Assembly: GCF_000611675.1 (NCBI RefSeq)
Contig: NZ_JATV01000016.1
Location: forward strand, 1 to 64,000
DNA: 64,000 nt
Direction of reading: 5' to 3'
DNA from: Flavobacterium succinicans LMG 10402
GTDB taxonomy: Bacteria > Bacteroidota > Bacteroidia > Flavobacteriales > Flavobacteriaceae
Under the pieces are notes generated by a model, which did no database searches, had not been told where the DNA came from, and saw only the letters and a program-made list of their open reading frames with translations. The stretch's first letter is position 1, and each line of letters starts with the position of its first letter. Position numbers and translations under genes: made by a program. Below, in pieces: positions 36,744 through 44,613 of this stretch.

Positions 36744-37526
36744 TTAAATTTCAATTTGTCCCTTGAACACAAACGCTGCGGGACCTTTTAAGAAAACTTG
36801 CGTGTATTGGCTCCCGTTTTTTTCAAAAGACACTTCTAGCTTTCCACCTTCTACATTGGTATTTATTCGAGTAGCTGCTGTAACACCAGTAGCATGCATG
36901 GCAATGGCCACAGCAGTAACTCCGGTGCCGCAAGCCAAAGTCTCGTCTTCTACTCCACGTTCATAGGTACGAACGGCAAAAGTATCGTCATTGATTTGGC
37001 TCACAAAATTGACATTACTTCCTGCTTTGCCATATAATGCTCCGTAACGAATAGCTGCGCCTTGCTCTTTTATATTATAGTTTTTTAAATCCTCTACTAT
37101 TTGAACATGATGTGGCGAACCTGTATTTAGAAACACATATTCTGGGGTGATTTTGATCTCATTTACATCAATCATTTGTAAAGAAACCAATCCATCAGGA
37201 GCAACAGTTGCATGATGCAAACCATCGGTAGCGATAAAAGTGGTCGCATTCTCAATAACGTTCAATTGTTTGGCAAAAGCTACCAAACAACGTCCGCCGT
37301 TACCACACATGGAACTCTCGTTTCCATCGGAATTGTAGTAGACCATTTTGAAATCAGTTTCGGTATCATTTTCCAACAAAATCAATCCGTCAGCACCTAT
37401 ACCAAATCGGCGATCGCATAATTTTTCAATAAGTTCAGTATTTTGTTTCGGAAAAAATAAAGATCGATTATCAACCATTACAAAGTCATTTCCAGTGCCT
37501 TGGTATTTATAAAATTCTAAAGTCAT
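36744..37526 (-). CDS. dapF: Diaminopimelate epimerase
   Basis: DapF converts LL- to meso-diaminopimelate for lysine and peptidoglycan. The ATG at 37526 gives a 260-residue product beginning MTLEFYKYQGTGNDF, the usual N-terminus; a longer reading to 37547 is not needed. The two catalytic cysteines are in SSMCGNGGRC (Cys74) and ETLACGTG (Cys199). It leads a four-gene minus-strand group including mltG, joining precursor supply and wall processing. Confidence 0.95.
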   Translation of the reverse strand: MTLEFYKYQGTGNDFVMVDNRSLFFPKQNTELIEKLCDRRFGIGADGLILLENDTETDFKMVYYNSDGNESSMCGNGGRCLVAFAKQLNVIENATTFIATDGLHHATVAPDGLVSLQMIDVNEIKITPEYVFLNTGSPHHVQIVEDLKNYNIKEQGAAIRYGALYGKAGSNVNFVSQINDDTFAVRTYERGVEDETLACGTGVTAVAIAMHATGVTAATRINTNVEGGKLEVSFEKNGSQYTQVFLKGPAAFVFKGQIEI

Positions 37527-37620
37527 GTATATCATTTTGAAACACAAAAGTACAATTAATAATTATAGTTAAACACTGTTAAAGTACGTTAAACTCGTTT
37601 TTAGAAAATATTTTATGTGC

Positions 37621-37628
37621 TAAATTTG
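37621..37628 (+). promoter_or_regulatory. -7 element TAAATTTG upstream of the DegP-type gene
   Basis: This exact TAnnTTTG match is 32 nt before the ATG at 37661. The -33 element is not clear. Confidence 0.45.
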
Positions 37629-37660
37629 TCTCTAAATAACTAATAAAACTAAAATCTATT

Positions 37661-39061
37661 ATGAAAAAAATCTCATCCTTATTACTAGTATCAGTCCTTA
37701 GTGGCGCCACTACCTTAGGTGGTTACAAACTTTTGTTTGATGACAACGGGTATTTTTCAAATAACAAAAAAGGTGTAGTAACTCTTGCTCAAGAAAATTA
37801 CGGGAAAAATGTGGGACTCGCAGCTGAAGCAATAGATTTTACCGAGGCTGCTGAAAAAACAGTACACTCCGTTGTACACGTAAAAAACGTTTCTCGAAGA
37901 ACCATTAGCAATCCTATTTTGGAATATTTTTATGGCTATGGCGGCGGACAACAACAAGAACAAGTAGGAACGGGCTCGGGAGTGATCATCTCTGAAGACG
38001 GTTACATCGTTACCAACAATCACGTGATTAAAGACGCTTCAGAAATTGAAATCACCCTCAATAACAAAAAAACCTACAAAGCAAAATTGATCGGTACCGA
38101 TTCCAAAATGGATATCGCTTTGTTGAAAATTTCGGCCGATGAAAAATTACCTTACACCGTATTTGCCAATTCAGATAATGTAAAAGTAGGCGAATGGGTT
38201 TTGGCTGTGGGTAATCCATACAACTTAAATTCAACGGTAACTGCAGGTATCGTTTCGGCCAAAGCGAGAAACTTAGACGCGAGAGGCATTCAATCCTTTA
38301 TCCAAACCGATGCCGCTGTAAATCCAGGAAATTCTGGTGGTGCGTTGGTAAATGCAAGAGGAGAATTAATCGGAATCAACACGATGATTTCTTCTCCAAC
38401 AGGAAGTTATGCGGGGTATTCTTTTGCTGTACCTTCAAATAACGCTAGGAAAATTATTGAAGATTTAATGGAATTCGGAAACGTACAACGCGGAATTTTG
38501 GGCGTTGAAGGTGGTGAATTGAACAGTACGGCTTCTAAAGATTTGGGAGTGAAAGAAACAGAAGGTTTTTACATTAATAAAGTAACTAAAAATTCAGGAG
38601 CCGAAAAAGCGGGATTACAAAAAGGAGATATTATAGTGAAAATGGACAATCAAACCATTGCAACTTTTGCCGATTTGTCAGGATACATTAACACCAAACG
38701 TCCGAATGACAAAGTGGTGGTCAACTATATCCGTGAGGGTAAAAACAAATCGACCACAGTAACCTTGAGCAAAAACGAATATTTCAGTTCTGAATTTAAA
38801 GGCATTGAAGTAGAAAACATTGATGCAGCCGACAAAAAGAAATTCAAAATTGATTATGGGGTAAAAATCAAAGCCATTACCAACGAGCGTTACATTCAAT
38901 ATGCCGAAGAATTACAAGGCAATATCATTTTGAGCATCGATAATGTGAAAGCTACAAATGTAGAAACAGTTTCTTCAATTATGAAAAACAAATCCGAACA
39001 ACAAAGTGTTCGTATAGAAATGATCAACCGAAATGGTGAAATTTTCAGAATAATCATTTAA
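37661..39061 (+). CDS. Periplasmic serine protease, DegP/HtrA type
   Basis: The 466-residue protein has an N-terminal signal or anchor segment, then a trypsin-like domain with triad His121 (NNHVIKDA), Asp151 (MDIALLKI) and Ser225 (NPGNSGGAL). One clear PDZ domain (~275-370, GAEKAGLQKGDIIVK) and a degenerate second (~385-466, GNIILSIDN) follow. HtrA proteases degrade or refold damaged envelope proteins. It is a single gene with its own terminator. Confidence 0.92.
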   Translation: MKKISSLLLVSVLSGATTLGGYKLLFDDNGYFSNNKKGVVTLAQENYGKNVGLAAEAIDFTEAAEKTVHSVVHVKNVSRRTISNPILEYFYGYGGGQQQEQVGTGSGVIISEDGYIVTNNHVIKDASEIEITLNNKKTYKAKLIGTDSKMDIALLKISADEKLPYTVFANSDNVKVGEWVLAVGNPYNLNSTVTAGIVSAKARNLDARGIQSFIQTDAAVNPGNSGGALVNARGELIGINTMISSPTGSYAGYSFAVPSNNARKIIEDLMEFGNVQRGILGVEGGELNSTASKDLGVKETEGFYINKVTKNSGAEKAGLQKGDIIVKMDNQTIATFADLSGYINTKRPNDKVVVNYIREGKNKSTTVTLSKNEYFSSEFKGIEVENIDAADKKKFKIDYGVKIKAITNERYIQYAEELQGNIILSIDNVKATNVETVSSIMKNKSEQQSVRIEMINRNGEIFRIII

Positions 39062-39084
39062 AAAAAAATAACTTTATACCAACA

Positions 39085-39118
39085 GCCATCATACCTTAGC
39101 GTGTGATGGCTTTTTTTT
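39085..39118 (+). terminator. Rho-independent terminator after the DegP-type gene
   Basis: GCCATCA (39085-39091) pairs with TGATGGC (39104-39110), followed by eight T. Confidence 0.85.
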
Positions 39119-39163
39119 ATAAAAAAAATTCAAAAACAGTTTACGAAATCGATTGAAATAGGG

Positions 39164-39171
39164 TACTTTTG
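39164..39171 (+). promoter_or_regulatory. -7 element TACTTTTG upstream of the GAPDH gene
   Basis: This exact TAnnTTTG match is 46 nt before the ATG at 39218. Confidence 0.45.
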
Positions 39172-39217
39172 CAAAAATTTTAAAAAACACAACTTTATTT
39201 TTTTACAAAATTCATTC

Positions 39218-40666
39218 ATGAGTACAACACATTTATACGAAAAGGAAGTGACTATTCAAACCGACAGAAGACGCTCGGGAGTAGAATTAATCAAAATTAT
39301 TAGCGATTTATGGTATGACAAATCCATCGAGTTGGTCTTGTTCCGAAATCATTTAATCGACAGAAATGTGAGCGAAATTCTAAACTTGCACGAATACGCA
39401 GGGGAATTTGTTGGAAAACCAATTGCTGTTTCTGATTCGGTTGAAATTGCGAGTATAATTCTATCTTTAGACCTACCGCCTTCCAAATTGGATATCGGAA
39501 AATTGACTTACGAATACGGACTTTTGGATGAAAAATACCCAGATGCCAGACATTTTGTAATTGACAAACTAAAAGACGCCAAATTCACTGAGGAAATTCA
39601 ACCCAAAGATGTGGTTTTATACGGTTTTGGCCGTATTGGTCGCTTATTGGCCCGTGAGTTAATGTCCAAAACCGGAAAAGGCAATCAAATGCGATTGAGA
39701 GCCATTGTTACTCGTGACAAAAACGACGCTACAAGCTTAGAAAAAAGAGCTTCTTTGTTGCGTTATGACTCTATTCATGGTGATTTTAATGGTTCTGTTA
39801 TTGCCGATCCAGCCAACAATGCTTTAATCATCAACGGAACTACCGTTCATATGATTACTGCCAACACTCCAGAAGAAATTGATTATACAGCTTACAATAT
39901 TGACAATGCCTTAATAATCGACAACACGGGAGCCTTCACTACTCAAGAAGCTTTGAGTCGTCACTTGACTTCAAAAGGAACCGATAAAGTATTACTTACG
40001 GCACCTGGAAAAGGTGTGCCGAATATTGTTCATGGAGTAAATCAAAACGAATACAATCCGGACGAGGTATCAATTTTCTCGGCAGCTTCATGTACCACCA
40101 ATGCCATTACTCCTATTCTGAAAGCGATTGAAGATACTTTAGGAGTTGTAAAAGGACATTTAGAAACCATTCACGCCTATACTAACGATCAGAATTTGGT
40201 AGACAATATGCATAAAAAACACCGTCGTGGCAGAGCCGCTGCTTTAAATATGGTGATTACCGAAACAGGTGCTGGTAGTGCGGTTGCCAAAGCCTTACCG
40301 TCTTTAGAAGGAAAATTAACTTCAAACGCGATTCGTGTTCCTGTTCCCAATGGTTCATTAGTGGTTTTGAATCTTGAAGTAAACAAAGCAACTTCTGTCG
40401 AAGGCATTAACAACATTATGAAAAAATACGCTTTAGAAGGCGAATTGGTAGAGCAAATCAAATACTCGTTGAACAACGAATTGGTTTCTTCGGATATTGT
40501 AGGAACTACAGCCCCTTCCATCTATGATAGCAATGCTACTATTGTTTCTAAAGACGGAAAAAACATAGTATTGTACATTTGGTACGACAACGAATACGGC
40601 TACAGCCATCAAGTAATTCGTTTAGCCAAATACATTTCGAAAGTAAGACGTTATACTTACTATTAG
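39218..40666 (+). CDS. Glyceraldehyde-3-phosphate dehydrogenase, long form
   Basis: The 482-residue protein is about 150 residues longer than ordinary GAPDH. The first ~125 residues are an extension without NAD motif. The dehydrogenase then starts at VVLYGFGRIGRLLARELM, with the catalytic Cys292 in AASCTTN and the C-terminal WYDNEYGYSHQV. The long form occurs in Bacteroidota and may act with NADP in gluconeogenesis or be allosterically controlled; that is inference. The gene is monocistronic, with its own promoter and terminator. Confidence 0.92.
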   Translation: MSTTHLYEKEVTIQTDRRRSGVELIKIISDLWYDKSIELVLFRNHLIDRNVSEILNLHEYAGEFVGKPIAVSDSVEIASIILSLDLPPSKLDIGKLTYEYGLLDEKYPDARHFVIDKLKDAKFTEEIQPKDVVLYGFGRIGRLLARELMSKTGKGNQMRLRAIVTRDKNDATSLEKRASLLRYDSIHGDFNGSVIADPANNALIINGTTVHMITANTPEEIDYTAYNIDNALIIDNTGAFTTQEALSRHLTSKGTDKVLLTAPGKGVPNIVHGVNQNEYNPDEVSIFSAASCTTNAITPILKAIEDTLGVVKGHLETIHAYTNDQNLVDNMHKKHRRGRAAALNMVITETGAGSAVAKALPSLEGKLTSNAIRVPVPNGSLVVLNLEVNKATSVEGINNIMKKYALEGELVEQIKYSLNNELVSSDIVGTTAPSIYDSNATIVSKDGKNIVLYIWYDNEYGYSHQVIRLAKYISKVRRYTYY

Positions 40667-40697
40667 TAGATAAAACCAACGTTAATTATAATTCAAC

Positions 40698-40732
40698 AAA
40701 CCATCAAGAGGCAACTTTTGATGGTTTTTTTT
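40698..40732 (+). terminator. Rho-independent terminator after the GAPDH gene
   Basis: AAACCATCAA pairs with TTGATGGTTT over ten bases and is followed by a T tract. Confidence 0.88.
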
Positions 40733-40855
40733 AACTCATATTTAGAGAAATATCACTTTTACCCCTCACAACGTATTTAACCGCTAGACTCGCAAAGATT
40801 AACACAAAGATCTCAAAGACTTAGACAACAAACTATAAACAACAAACAATATTTT

Positions 40856-41314
40856 TTAAATCGGTAATACCGTTGTGCTTTTTACTTCAGAGATGATAAA
40901 AAAACTATTGATCAAACTAACCTCTGGCAAAACCGATAATTTCTTTTGATGAAAATGATGGTAACTTTCCATATCAGGCAAGACCACTTTTAACAAATAA
41001 TCAAAACTACCCGAAACAAAATCACATTCCACCACTTCGGGCAAATTCCGAATCGCTTCATTAAAAGCTTCAGAAATATCAAAGGTTTGTTTTACAAGCG
41101 TGACTTGGCAAAAAACAGTCAAGTTTTTACCTAGCTTTTTCTTATTGAGCACCGTAACATATTTATCAATAACCCCTTCTTTTTCAAGACGTTTCACTCG
41201 ATCATGAACAGGCGTTAGAGACAGATTGATTTGATTTGCAATGTCTTTTAACGTCAAATGCGCGTTGGCTTGCAAGAGGCGTAAGATTTTTTTGTCTGTT
41301 TCATCAATATTCAT
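40856..41314 (-). CDS. Lrp/AsnC family transcriptional regulator
   Basis: The 152-residue regulator has an N-terminal winged HTH (DKKILRLLQANAHLTLKDIA, LSLTPVHDRVKRLEKEGVI) and a C-terminal RAM ligand-binding domain (VECDFVSGSFDYLLKVVLPD). It is divergent from ald across 194 nt. Lrp-type regulators next to alanine dehydrogenase genes usually respond to alanine or leucine, so control of ald is the likely job (inference from position and family). Confidence 0.92.
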   Translation of the reverse strand: MNIDETDKKILRLLQANAHLTLKDIANQINLSLTPVHDRVKRLEKEGVIDKYVTVLNKKKLGKNLTVFCQVTLVKQTFDISEAFNEAIRNLPEVVECDFVSGSFDYLLKVVLPDMESYHHFHQKKLSVLPEVSLINSFFIISEVKSTTVLPI

Positions 41315-41508
41315 TTGGGCAGCTTTTTAAAAAAGGAACACTTTTAAGATAATTTTTCTTTTACAAAAGCAAAAAACGATTTCGAAAAGAAAAATTTTAG
41401 GCTAAAATACTAAATTAAACTAATATTTACCTTTCTATCATTCACAGGAAAAAATATTTTCTTTTTAAATTACTTTTACCCCACAAAAACCAATCAAAAC
41501 AAAGTCTT

Positions 41509-42636
41509 ATGATAATCGGAGTTCCAAAAGAAATCAAGAATAACGAAAACCGTGTGGCCTTAACGCCAGCAGGTGTAGCCGAATTTAAAAAACACGGTCA
41601 TATTGTATATGTACAAACCAATGCTGGTAGCAACAGTGGTTTCGGTGACCAAGCCTACACAGATGCAGGAGCCGAAATTCTTCCTACTATTGAAGCAGTG
41701 TATGACATTGCCGAAATGATTATCAAAGTAAAAGAGCCAATCGCTTCTGAATATCCTTTGATTAAAAAAGACCAATTATTATTCACCTATTTCCACTTTG
41801 CTTCTTCTGAGCCGTTAACACACGCAATGTTAGAGCGCGGAGCCGTTTGTTTAGCTTACGAAACGGTAGAAAAAGCTGATCGTAGCTTGCCTTTATTGGT
41901 ACCAATGTCTGAAGTAGCGGGACGTATGTCTATCCAAGAAGGAGCTAAATATTTAGAAAAACCAATGAAAGGAAAAGGAATCCTTTTAGGTGGTGTACCA
42001 GGTGTTCCTCCAGCAAACGTAGTAGTTTTAGGTGGTGGAATCGTAGGAACTCAAGCCGCTAGAATGGCCGCTGGATTCGGAGCTAGAGTTACCATTATGG
42101 ACGTAAGTTTACCACGTTTGAGATATTTGTCTGATGTAATGCCAGCTAACGTAGTAACTCAAATGTCAAATCATTACAACATTTGCGAAGCGATCAAAAC
42201 AGCCGATTTAGTTATTGGTGGTGTGTTGATTCCTGGAGCCAAAGCGCCTCACTTAATTACTCGCGACATGCTAAAATTAATGAGCCCTGGAACCGTAGTA
42301 GTAGACGTAGCCGTTGACCAAGGAGGTTGTATCGAAACTTGTAAACCAACTACTCACGAAGACCCAACGTTCATCATTGATGATATTGTTCACTATTGTG
42401 TGGCCAATATGCCAGGTGCAGTGCCTTACACTTCAACTTTAGCGTTGACCAATGCGACTTTGCCTTACGCGATTCAATTGGCCAACAAAGGATGGAGAAA
42501 AGCCTGCGAAGAAAACAAAGAATTAAAATTAGGATTGAACGTAGCCAACGGAAAAGTAGTATACCGTGGCGTTGCCGAAGCTTGGGATTTACCTTTGCAC
42601 GAAGTAGAAAGCGTTCTAGCAGAAGCTGTTTGCTAA
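41509..42636 (+). CDS. ald: Alanine dehydrogenase
   Basis: Ald interconverts L-alanine and pyruvate with NAD+ and ammonia. The 375-residue protein opens MIIGVPKEIKNNENRVALTP and has the pyruvate-site Lys75 (KVKEP) and His96 (YFHFASS). The Rossmann loop is VVLGGGIVGTQAARMA. Length is typical. The divergent Lrp/AsnC gene probably regulates it. A long intergenic gap of repeats follows. Confidence 0.95.
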   Translation: MIIGVPKEIKNNENRVALTPAGVAEFKKHGHIVYVQTNAGSNSGFGDQAYTDAGAEILPTIEAVYDIAEMIIKVKEPIASEYPLIKKDQLLFTYFHFASSEPLTHAMLERGAVCLAYETVEKADRSLPLLVPMSEVAGRMSIQEGAKYLEKPMKGKGILLGGVPGVPPANVVVLGGGIVGTQAARMAAGFGARVTIMDVSLPRLRYLSDVMPANVVTQMSNHYNICEAIKTADLVIGGVLIPGAKAPHLITRDMLKLMSPGTVVVDVAVDQGGCIETCKPTTHEDPTFIIDDIVHYCVANMPGAVPYTSTLALTNATLPYAIQLANKGWRKACEENKELKLGLNVANGKVVYRGVAEAWDLPLHEVESVLAEAVC

Positions 42637-42660
42637 TTCAACTTAACAACATTTTGATTT

Positions 42661-42820
42661 AAACATATAAGTCACCTAAGTTTCACTTTGAATAGGTTAA
42701 GTAAAATCGCCAGTTCATTGAAGTAGTTTAAGACAATTTACAAAAACCTTGTAAATTATATTGTCTTTAACCATCTGAATAAACAAGCTACTTCACAAAG
42801 CTTAAATGACTTACATATTT
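42661..42820. repeat. MITE-like nested inverted repeat
   Basis: Three nested pairs are seen: outer arms 42661-42683 against 42797-42820 (ATAAGTCACCTAAGTTT against AAAGCTTAAATGACTTA, imperfect), middle GAAGTAG (42720-42726) against CTACTTC (42788-42794), and inner AAGACAATTTACAA (42730-42743) against TTGTAAA...TTGTCTT (42749-42767). The whole 160-bp block folds on itself in either strand and encodes nothing. Confidence 0.65.
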
Positions 42821-42843
42821 AAAAAACAATATACTTAACACAC

Positions 42844-42880
42844 AAAATCCGTCTCGTTGCAAAACCAGACGGATTTTTTT
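42844..42880 (+). terminator. Rho-independent terminator, probably for ald
   Basis: AAAATCCGTCT (42844-42854) pairs with AGACGGATTTT (42867-42877), followed by T. It lies 208 nt past the ald stop, after the nested inverted repeat. Confidence 0.75.
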
Positions 42881-42924
42881 ATGCTTATTTTGGAGCGGAA
42901 AGAATAGGCTTTTTTGCTTACATC

Positions 42925-42995
42925 CTCCTGCTCTCCGCTATATCTTTACTTTTTTTTTATCAAAAAAGCAAAGGATGCCGCTGCGATCAGGGCTA
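42925..42995 (-). repeat. Structured repeat element, copy 4
   Basis: On the minus strand it reads TAGCCCTGATCGCAGCGG, then CATCCTTTGC, a short AT-rich loop and AAAGATATAGCGGA. It is the closest match to copy 2 at 19313 in both head and tail. Confidence 0.65.
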
Positions 42996-43117
42996 AAAAC
43001 TAGGAATTGGTTTTCTTGGGATATTGAATAGAAAAAAACAATCAAATCTTCAATGCAAAAAATAACAATCGTAGCTAAAATTTATATGGATACGATTCAC
43101 ACTACATCATACTTAAA

Positions 43118-43200
43118 TACAACGGATTAAAATCCGTTGCTACAAAATGGTTCGTTCCTACGGAACTTTCATCTTTTCCTACGCCAACTGAAGTTGGCCA
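43118..43200 (+). repeat. Array of three small hairpins
   Basis: Three consecutive palindromes stand in a row: CAACGGATTAAAATCCGTTG (43120-43139), GTTCCTACGGAAC (43154-43166) and GCCAACTGAAGTTGGC (43183-43198). They lie in a spacer without genes. Similar strings occur in other flavobacterial spacers by recollection. Confidence 0.6.
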
Positions 43201-43324
43201 GATAAAGTTAATAGTTAGATTGGACAATAATTGTTACTAATTATTCCCACCAAATGAACTTTCTTTTTAGCAAAAAACAAAAAAAATATTCGGTCTATTT
43301 TTCAACATAGGCAGTAAAAACCAC

Positions 43325-43351
43325 AAAAAAAGCCTAGAACTCGCATTCTAG
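43325..43351 (-). terminator. Weak terminator downstream of fabH
   Basis: On the minus strand CTAGAA pairs with TTCTAG (six bp), followed after two bases by a T run (complement of 43325-43331). Confidence 0.5.
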
Positions 43352-43376
43352 ACCTTTACTATCTTACAAAAAAAAA

Positions 43377-44384
43377 CTACCACTTAATAATCGCACTTGC
43401 CCAAGTAAAACCACTTCCGAAAGCAGCTAAAACCACAGTGTCACCTTCTTTGATTTTTCCTTGCTCCCAAGCTTCAGTCAAGGCAATTGGAATAGATGCA
43501 GCGGTGGTGTTTCCGTATTTTTGAATGTTGTTGAATACTTGATCATCATTCAACTTAAATTTGTTCTGAATGAATTGCGAAATTCTCAAATTCGCTTGAT
43601 GTGGAATCAACATATCAATATCTGAAACATCCAAATTATTGGCTTGCAAACCTTCGTTGATCACCTCCGAAAAACGAACCACAGCATTTTTAAACACAAA
43701 CTGTCCGTTCATGTGAGGAAAATAACTTTCGTCGTTCGGATCGTTATCAGCCAAAATATCGTTTACCCAACGACCGCCCATTCCAGGAGCAAGCAAGGCT
43801 AATTCTTCAGCATGTTGCCCTTCGGAATGCAAGTGCGTAGACAAAATTCCTTTGGTCAAATCTTCTTCTCTTGATAATACAGCTGCTCCTGCTCCATCAC
43901 CAAAAATTACCGAAACCCCACGCCCACGAGTGGTCATGTCTAAACCTGAAGAATGCACTTCAGATCCAATGACCAAAACGTTTTTATACATTCCCGTTTT
44001 GATGTATTGATCGGCTACTGATAATCCGTACACAAAACCTGAACACTGATTACGAATATCAATTGCTCCAACGGTTTTTAAACCCAAATCGCGCTGCACC
44101 AAAACCCCAGGCCCTGGGAAATAATAATCAGGACTTAAAGTAGCAAAAACCACAAAGTCAATATCTTCTTTGGCAATACCAGCGCGCTCAATGGCAATTT
44201 CTGCTGCTTTTACTCCCATTGTGGTAGTAGTGTCTTCTCCTTTTATGATATGACGACGCTCTTTAATTCCGGTACGTTCCTGAATCCATTCGTCATTCGT
44301 CTCCATTATCTTTGACAAATCATCATTAGTCACCACATTTGAAGGAACATAAAATCCTAATCCTGCTATTTTAGAGTGATACAT
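43377..44384 (-). CDS. fabH: 3-oxoacyl-[ACP] synthase III
   Basis: FabH starts fatty acid synthesis by condensing acyl-CoA with malonyl-ACP. The 335-residue protein has the triad Cys114 (IRNQCSGFVYG), His262 (PHQANLR) and Asn292 (YGNTTAASIP). The ATG at 44384 gives MYHSKIAGLGFYVP, the usual start. It stands alone here, not with rpmF-plsX. A branched-chain primer preference is usual in this group but not readable here. Confidence 0.93.
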   Translation of the reverse strand: MYHSKIAGLGFYVPSNVVTNDDLSKIMETNDEWIQERTGIKERRHIIKGEDTTTTMGVKAAEIAIERAGIAKEDIDFVVFATLSPDYYFPGPGVLVQRDLGLKTVGAIDIRNQCSGFVYGLSVADQYIKTGMYKNVLVIGSEVHSSGLDMTTRGRGVSVIFGDGAGAAVLSREEDLTKGILSTHLHSEGQHAEELALLAPGMGGRWVNDILADNDPNDESYFPHMNGQFVFKNAVVRFSEVINEGLQANNLDVSDIDMLIPHQANLRISQFIQNKFKLNDDQVFNNIQKYGNTTAASIPIALTEAWEQGKIKEGDTVVLAAFGSGFTWASAIIKW

Positions 44385-44613
44385 ACGTATTAATTTTATA
44401 TTTAAATTTTGATTGGCTAAATTAAAAATCTTTTAAAAAGCTTCCTCACAATTTAGTCTTTTTTTTCATATAATCATTTAAAGCTCAATAAATTTACAAC
44501 TTACACTATTTTTTACCATTTTTACAATAAAATAAAACGCTAATCTTTGTAACATTTGATGCTTTTGTACAACTAATTTTATTGTAAACCTTTCATTAAC
44601 CAACTTTCCTTTC

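Noticed and set aside
19133..40825. Short CGCAAAG and AACACAAAG words in several spacers (near 19133, 17340, 40794)
   Set aside because: Too short and scattered to define an element from this window alone.
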